From: Bradysia coprophila
Taxonomy: Eukaryota > Arthropoda > Insecta > Diptera > Sciaridae
DNA length: 64,000 bases
Direction: 5' to 3'
NCBI RefSeq assembly: GCF_014529535.1
Contig: NW_023503927.1
Coordinates: 186,001-250,000 of the forward strand
Below are positions 58,290-64,000 of the stretch, piece by piece. Made by a program: the position numbers and the translations under genes. The notes beneath the pieces are model-generated. The model saw only the letters and a list, made by a program, of their open reading frames with translations, made no database searches and was not told the DNA's origin. How positions within the stretch are numbered: position 1 is the first letter of the stretch; every line of letters starts with the position of its first letter.

Positions 58290-59365
58290 CTTAACAGCAA
58301 AGCTTTCAGTTATTTATGTCATTCATCCGGCATAGGTACTTCAAATTTAAACAATTGTCGACGAAAACCACTAACTCTCAGATCTACGTTGCCAACATTA
58401 AACAAAATGAAAAGAGTCTTTAATCAACTTTATTACTTGATACAATAGATATGAGTCTTATAAAACACAACAAATTACCCAACAATTTATTTATATTGTC
58501 TCTCTAACCCTCAACACTCATCACGAAAACTCCATGGTATCGTAATTCATTTTCCGTTACGTTTTTTTGTACGAAGGGCTACTTTATGTGTAGCATAATA
58601 TTATGCTACACATTTCAACCCCTGAAGTTTTTTTTATCCGAAAATATTTGACTTATAAATCCTTCTGGGATTTGAGTTATGTTTATGATTCAATTTTTTT
58701 TTTCTGCAGAGAAATTCGTTTTTTTTTTTATTAAACTCAGTTGTTTCCTACTCTGCATTTATGTGAAATTCATGAAAAATAAATTTGCTTGTTGAATATA
58801 AATATCGGTAGACTCATTTGCAATATTCTCTCCAATTAATAAAATACGTCAAAGATACAGGAAAGCAATATCAAGACGTACTGTAACTCATTCCACCCTT
58901 CATGTCATTTATTTAGTCCTAGAGTGAATCCGGAAAGTCGTCTCACTGATAAATCTAACATCGACACACTAAAAGAATACATTTTTAAATCATGACCATT
59001 ACCATTCCCAATAGAGGAATAAATTCTCTTGTGAAATTTGCATATCAGTGAAAAAAGGGAACAGAATACAACATGACATGCCATAACACACATATATAAC
59101 TGGAGGACACGCAAAACACATTCATTGTGTTATGTGATATGACGATAGAACACTACGGGATTCTTATTTATTTATTTTGATATGCTGTCAAAAAGGCTGT
59201 CAAAAAAAGTTTTGCAAGAACTCCGTTTTTGATGGTTTTCTTTCCTCGCATCCCTTGGATATGAAGTTATCCCATTATGGACAAAGTTGACCTGAATCTT
59301 AGAATGCCTTCTAATGTAATTATGATGAAACATAGGAAGAAATAGATTGATTCGTTAAGTTTGTG
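58290..59365. other. AT-rich spacer, probably intronic to the IQ-motif gene
   Basis: No exon with an IQ motif or good splice pair was found. Confidence 0.35.
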
Positions 59366-59367
59366 AC

Positions 59368-59567
59368 AGGGCCTATTATTGGTAAATACACTTACCAAAT
59401 TTACCGAAAATTACTGAAATTTACCGAATATTTGCGAACTGAGTTTATCGAAACATAAATTCGGTAAATTTCAGTAAATGTTCGGTAAACTGCAGTCAAT
59501 GTTCGGTAAATTTTAGAAATTCTCGGTAAATTTTCGGTAAATAGAGTTGTCAATAAAATTTGCCCTG
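59368..59567. mobile_element. Relative of the CAGGGCC-ended element
   Basis: Begins CAGGGCCTATTATTGGTAAA and ends TTTGCCCTG. The interior is a run of diverged GGTAAATTT/AAATTTACC words, as in the 18.6-kb element, but without the 58-bp units. The minus-strand open frame across it is an artefact of the repeat. Confidence 0.55.
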
Positions 59568-59884
59568 ATTCGTAACGAATCATTATATTTTACGAATGTT
59601 TAAATTGTATATTGCTAGCAACCATACGATACAACCAGACTGTTCACATTCAGATAGCGTCCAAAATCCACTAGATGGTCCATTTCTTTGTTGTTCCTTG
59701 GAAAAGAGAAATTTAGAGCGCTAAGCTACAATCCACTGTTATGTCGTAACACAGAATTGACTGCTAATGCATCCAGTTAAGATAAAATTGGGTCTATCAT
59801 TTTGCTACCGGTGAAACTTATGCCCTCTGATTTGTGCAATCAGTCCTCCAATTTGTACAAGCAAATACCAACAACGTGAAGTAG

Positions 59885-60000
59885 CGGCTATCATCTGTTA
59901 TCGATTGATACGACGAAATAAGCGATGAATTTTTCTATTGTACTATTATATTGTCATACGAATGTTAAAACTAATGAAGTACAAGATTTTCTATCAATCT
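59885..60000 (+). mobile_element. Degraded TATCGATA MITE copy
   Basis: CATCTGTTATCGATTGATAC and AATGAAGTACAAGATTTTCT in family order; the right end is lost. Confidence 0.45.
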
Positions 60001-60112
60001 TCTTGAAGGATGTTTGATCTAGCGATTTATAGGATAAGAGATGAATGTAATGGTGGTATTTTTACAGTTTGCAAAGGTTCAACGTTTTCTGTTCAACAAT
60101 AATATCATCGTC

Positions 60113-60361
60113 CTAGTAAAGCAATGATTTTTCTATAAACCTCAGAGCATCCACAAAACTATTAACTGTAACATCTCCACATGGGCAGACTATAAATCCT
60201 AATTTACTGTATACCCAACCCTTCCTCTTATTTTTCAATTTATCCCCGATCCCTGAAATCAATTTGATTTTTTTTTTCTGTGTGCTGCCTTCTCGTGCAT
60301 TTGAGATTATAATTGGTTTCCATTCTGCCGACACACCGATTTTGTTCTTCGGTAATAACAA
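60113..60361 (-). other. Isolated 82-codon open frame, unknown
   Basis: A lysine-rich frame from ATG 60361 to TAG 60113 with segments SAEWKPIIISNAREG and KGWVYSKLGFIVCPCGDVTV. A weak TATATAG lies just upstream on the minus strand. The composition looks protein-like, but no family is recognised and no splice partner was found. It lies in the presumed long intron of the IQ-motif gene. Confidence 0.25.
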
Positions 60362-62630
60362 CTATATAAGATGCGGGTAGTTTCTATGCTGATACAGTCT
60401 CTCCGATAAAGTTGTCGTGTTTTATAGTGTATGTTGTTGCCTTTCTTGTCGAAAAAAGGACTATTTCTTTGCTATTGTGTATTTTGTAGCGCATAACAAC
60501 ACAGTTGTGTAACGACAATCGCATTGGTATGTGCATAAAGGAGTTTTCTTGAATAAAGTTTTTGCTTCCCGTCAGTTATCTTTTTTTATAAATTGTAATA
60601 GAAGTTTATGTGTGGGTGGGGGTGTGGGTGTAAGGAAATGTTTGTTTATTAAAAAAACTTTATTTTTTCCTATGTGATATTTGTGGTTGGCTATAATAGT
60701 AAAAGGCGCTCTAATAGGGAATTGTTCTGGGAAAACTTTATCCGTTGGTTGACGATGACGACTATATATTTGAATAGATTGTTTTCTCTGTTATAGTGAC
60801 GGAAAAGTGAATACAAATGTGTCCAAAGTGTTAAAGAAATTGAACCGAAAGTGGCTTTGCATGAATGGATATAGTGTATGAATGGATAAGCGAATGAATG
60901 AATGATGAAGGTTCAGCGTCGGGGCTGAACATTGAATTTGAGCAAACTATATATTGTATGACGAAACCGAAACTTTTTCCATTTATCTTAATCTCAGCTC
61001 TCGGAGTTCTATTTTTTTCACTTTACTCAACGAAAAACAAATTACCGGAAATTATTTGTTTTAAATTTATCTCTGGGTTGTTAGTCCCTATTCGTGTATA
61101 TGTTCGTTGAGTAAACACATTTTTGGAACGAAAATTATATCAAACATTTTATTTATCTGTTTGCTAACATGTTTGCAGAGCCCACAACCGTAAATCGTAA
61201 ATCTAAATTGCTTTATATACACCATCGACGTAGCATTTTCAACAATTCTGGGTAAACGAATCTCTTAATTACTTGAATCGAAATTATAACCCGAATTTCC
61301 AAATTCAATGCGGTGTTGTTTCTTCATACGTGCATTCACATTATATCTACATCGTCAGAGGATGATAGAGTGTATGTCAAAGTGACGCAAGTTATATGAT
61401 CCGTAGAAATAAGTTACTTTCAGCAGTCTTGTTTTACGGACGGGGTGGACCAGTGGCTACGTACTAGCCTTCCCCCAAAATGATCCGGGTTCGATTCCCG
61501 TGTCAGACAATTACACATGGAATTTTTGCTAGCGAATAAATCGCACTCAAACTTCAAATTTGAGTAGTTGACAAACAATGTACACACCGAATGACTCGTA
61601 TGACGCAATCCAACTACGATAAACGTGTGTTCATATGTCTACCCTACATTTAGGCGAGATATCAATTATGCGCCTAACTTTCATCCAATTGTACTTGCAT
61701 ACTTCGAGACGTGGCTCGGAAGTCACGTGGTACAGACTGCACTTGTTTTTAGCCGTAAAAGGCTGTTAGCGAGTCTGGAAACGAACGAACAGAGCGAATC
61801 TCCAACGATCTTGTCCTAATTCCTTTTGTATTGACAAATTCAAGAAATGAGAAAGAAAATTGTTTTCCATCGATAAGAGCTTTCACCAGCTGGTTATTTT
61901 CAGAAATCCCACACGTATAATAACCTGCCACCGCTTCATATGTAGGACGGATTCTTTTCTGGTAATTTTTCACAAGATATTTCATATAACGGAACAACGT
62001 ACGTACACCGATGAAAATGTCCGATAATTTATGTGGCCTTTATTACCATTTGTGGTAGAGCTTTGCTCAAAATGCTTAGCAAAATGAATAATTTATGAAT
62101 TTTGGCTCGGTAATGTATAGTGTAACGTAGCTGGGAACATTTTGTGTAAATTTATTTAGATCCACGAGTTTGCATGGTTTGCATATGTTTTTGCACGTAA
62201 TGCAAAGTTTCACTACCAATTTTGGTCTGACCCACAATGACACAAAACGTAAGTTTCGTGTTCGCTGTTGATATATTCAGTGTGTGAATGTTCGAATACA
62301 AATTTGTCATTTGGCATAAAAATCTAAATATTTCTTCTTTAAAAAAAGTCATTTTAATAAGTCAGTGTCTACAGGCTAGTCTGTAACAGTTTCGTCAAAC
62401 TATATAGAAAGTTTAATATTCGTAATACGTCCACTTAAAACGAAATAGTTGGAAAAAAGAAAACATTGAAAAAGAAAAATTTTCTGGAAAAACATTCATT
62501 TTGTTCAACAACACGAATCTTTGAGTAAAATCATGCCCGCACGTTCATCATGCCCGATTCCGATGATTCAGGACATATTTTTCCCTATTTTAAATATTTT
62601 CCTAACAGTAGTTTCCTCAACATTAGGCAT
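60362..62630. other. Spacer with one tRNA-like sequence
   Basis: A plus frame at 60898-61110 (70 codons, one hydrophobic stretch) and a minus frame at 61997-61749 are unrecognised and unsupported. Confidence 0.35.
61438..61510 (+). repeat. tRNA-like sequence (SINE head or tRNA pseudogene)
   Basis: TGGACCAGTGGCTACG (A-box-like) is followed by CGGGTTCGATTCCCG (61486-61500), a perfect T-arm. I could not form an acceptor stem. The tail TCGCACTCAAACTTCAAAT is AT-rich and has no coding sense. Confidence 0.4.
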
Positions 62631-62631
62631 G

Positions 62632-62689
62632 GGCGATAATGAAAATGATTATCGATAATTATCAATTATCGATAATCGATAATTATCGA
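62632..62689. repeat. ATTATCGATAAT cluster at the edge of an inserted element
   Basis: ATTATCGATAATTATC-type words occur three times in 57 bp directly before the 62.69-kb element. Each is a near-palindrome around TATCGATA. Confidence 0.6.
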
Positions 62690-64000
62690 CTTTTTAGCCC
62701 CGTACGAAGTACTGGGGGCTTATAAGATTAATATGCCGTTTGTAACATGTCGAATTGGAAGCAGCCAGTAAGGGCAAAGCATTTGGTTATGTTCATAGAT
62801 GACAAATCCGCAATAAAAAAAATGTCCGTCCGTCCGTCCGTCCGTCCGTCCGTCCGTCCGTCCGTCCGTCCGTGACCCCTCTAGCTAGAGTAAATCACAA
62901 CCTTTTTTCAAAATTCTTTTTTTCCCCGATTGGTATGGACAAAAGTAAGGTCAAGTTCGAAAATGGGCATGGTAGGGCCGGCCCTTCCAGAGCTAGGGCC
63001 CTATAGGTGTTTTTCAGTCTTTCGCCGATATCTACCGAAATACGCACGCAATACCTGCTTGTGATATATTAAATGAAAGGTATTGACGAGTAGAACAAAG
63101 TTGCTGAACATTGTTTTTGGGTAAGATGCAACGTGGGCTTTATGGGAGGGCTCAAAGGCCGTTACTCGGCCCTAAGTGTTTTTTGCACATAAATCGAGTA
63201 AATCATCCGATTTTGGTAGTTTTAGTTTTTTATGGAAGGTAATTGAATACCGAAAAGAACGTGACGAAAAAAGTTTCAAATTAGGGCCCTTGGACTAAGG
63301 CCGCTACTCGGCCCTAAGTGTTTTTTGCACATAAATCGAGTAAATCTCATCCGATTTTGCTAGTTTTTGTTTCATTTGAGAGATAATTGAATGCCGAATA
63401 GAATGATGGCGAAAAAAGTTTCAAATTTGGGCCCTTGGACTAAGGCCGCTACTCGGCCCTAAGTGTTTTTTGCACATAAATCGAGTAAATCTCATCCGAT
63501 TTTGTTAGTTTTTGTTTCGTTTCGTTTGAGAGATAATTGAATACCGAAAAGAACGTGGCGAAAAAAGTTTCAAATTGGGTCCCTTGGACTAAGGCCACTA
63601 CTTGGCCCTAAGTGTTTTTTGCACATAAATCGAGTAAATCTCATCCGATTTTGCTAGATTTAGTTTTCTATGGAAGGTAATTGAATACCGAAAAGAACGT
63701 GGCTAAAAAAGTTTCAAATTTGGGCCCTTGAACTAAGGCCGCTGCTCGGCCCTAAGTGTTTTTTGCACATAAATCGAGTATATTTCATCAGATTTTGCTA
63801 CTTTTTGTTTCGTTTGACAGATAATTCAATACCGAAAGAAAATTGGGATAAAAAAAGTTGTAAATTCGGATTCCTAAGATTACATCGTAAACTTTTGTTT
63901 TATACTTGAGAAGTACTTCGTACGGGCTTTTGTAATTGCGCTAAGCGCAATTTTAAAGATGAACGCTTACAGTTTACAATTTGCAAAAATAGACAATGAT
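62690..64000. mobile_element. Second AGCCCCGTACGAAGTAC element (cut by window end)
   Basis: Starts TTTTTAGCCCCGTACGAAGT as at 29.94 kb, then a (GTCC)n run at 62824-62873, the same unique block, and about five 145-bp units (63160-63830). Near 63915 comes TACTTCGTACGGGCTTTTGT, the far side of the array. Confidence 0.75.

Noticed and set aside
61438..61510. A functional tRNA gene
   Set aside because: The T-arm is good but no acceptor stem pairs and the anticodon arm is unclear.

Overview
The window is AT-rich eukaryotic DNA with short spliceosomal introns (56 to 74 nt where I can place them), arthropod-type core promoters (TATA plus TCAGTT initiator) and two conserved animal genes. These are Bud13, a splicing RES-complex subunit, and the last exon of an igloo/GAP-43-like IQ-motif protein. 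Together they point to an insect, most likely a dipteran. I cannot fix the species from the sequence. Nothing prokaryotic or viral is evident.

Layout. The first 37 kb has no gene I can defend. It holds interspersed short non-autonomous transposons, fold-back elements, minisatellites and AT-rich spacer. The main structures are a 69-bp tandem array (10.26-10.70 kb), a CAGGGCC-ended element with 58-bp hairpin repeats (18.6-19.0 kb), a 1.9-kb fold-back (20.9-22.8 kb) and an apparently perfect 955-bp palindrome (25.74-26.70 kb). Further on come a 3.2-kb compound fold-back built of 145-bp units (28.5-31.8 kb; a second copy starts at 62.69 kb and runs off the end), a 23-bp hairpin minisatellite (32.77-33.42 kb) and decayed MULE/SWIM transposase pieces (35.7-36.4 kb).

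The gene-bearing stretch is 37-50 kb. On the plus strand lie Bud13 (four coding exons) and a secreted intradiol ring-cleavage dioxygenase (two exons, 247 aa). On the minus strand lies a tandem pair of small secreted pentapeptide-repeat proteins (135 and 119 aa, two exons each), duplicated with their promoters and separated by about 4 kb of repeats. Between Bud13 and the dioxygenase sit a 1.07-kb hAT-like element with a perfect 8-bp target-site duplication, a hairpin MITE and a Penelope-like retroelement fragment. At 57.3-57.5 kb on the minus strand is the igloo-like terminal exon; the rest of that gene was not found.

The genes do not form an obvious pathway. The most notable items are the dioxygenase, a fungal/bacterial-type enzyme class that is unusual in insects and sits next to ordinary insect genes, and the pair of Thr/Ser-rich pentapeptide-repeat secreted proteins, a possible lineage-specific family. 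A short transposon family carrying TATCGATA (the DREF/BEAF-type motif) recurs about a dozen times, and the same octamer lies inside both pentapeptide-gene promoters.
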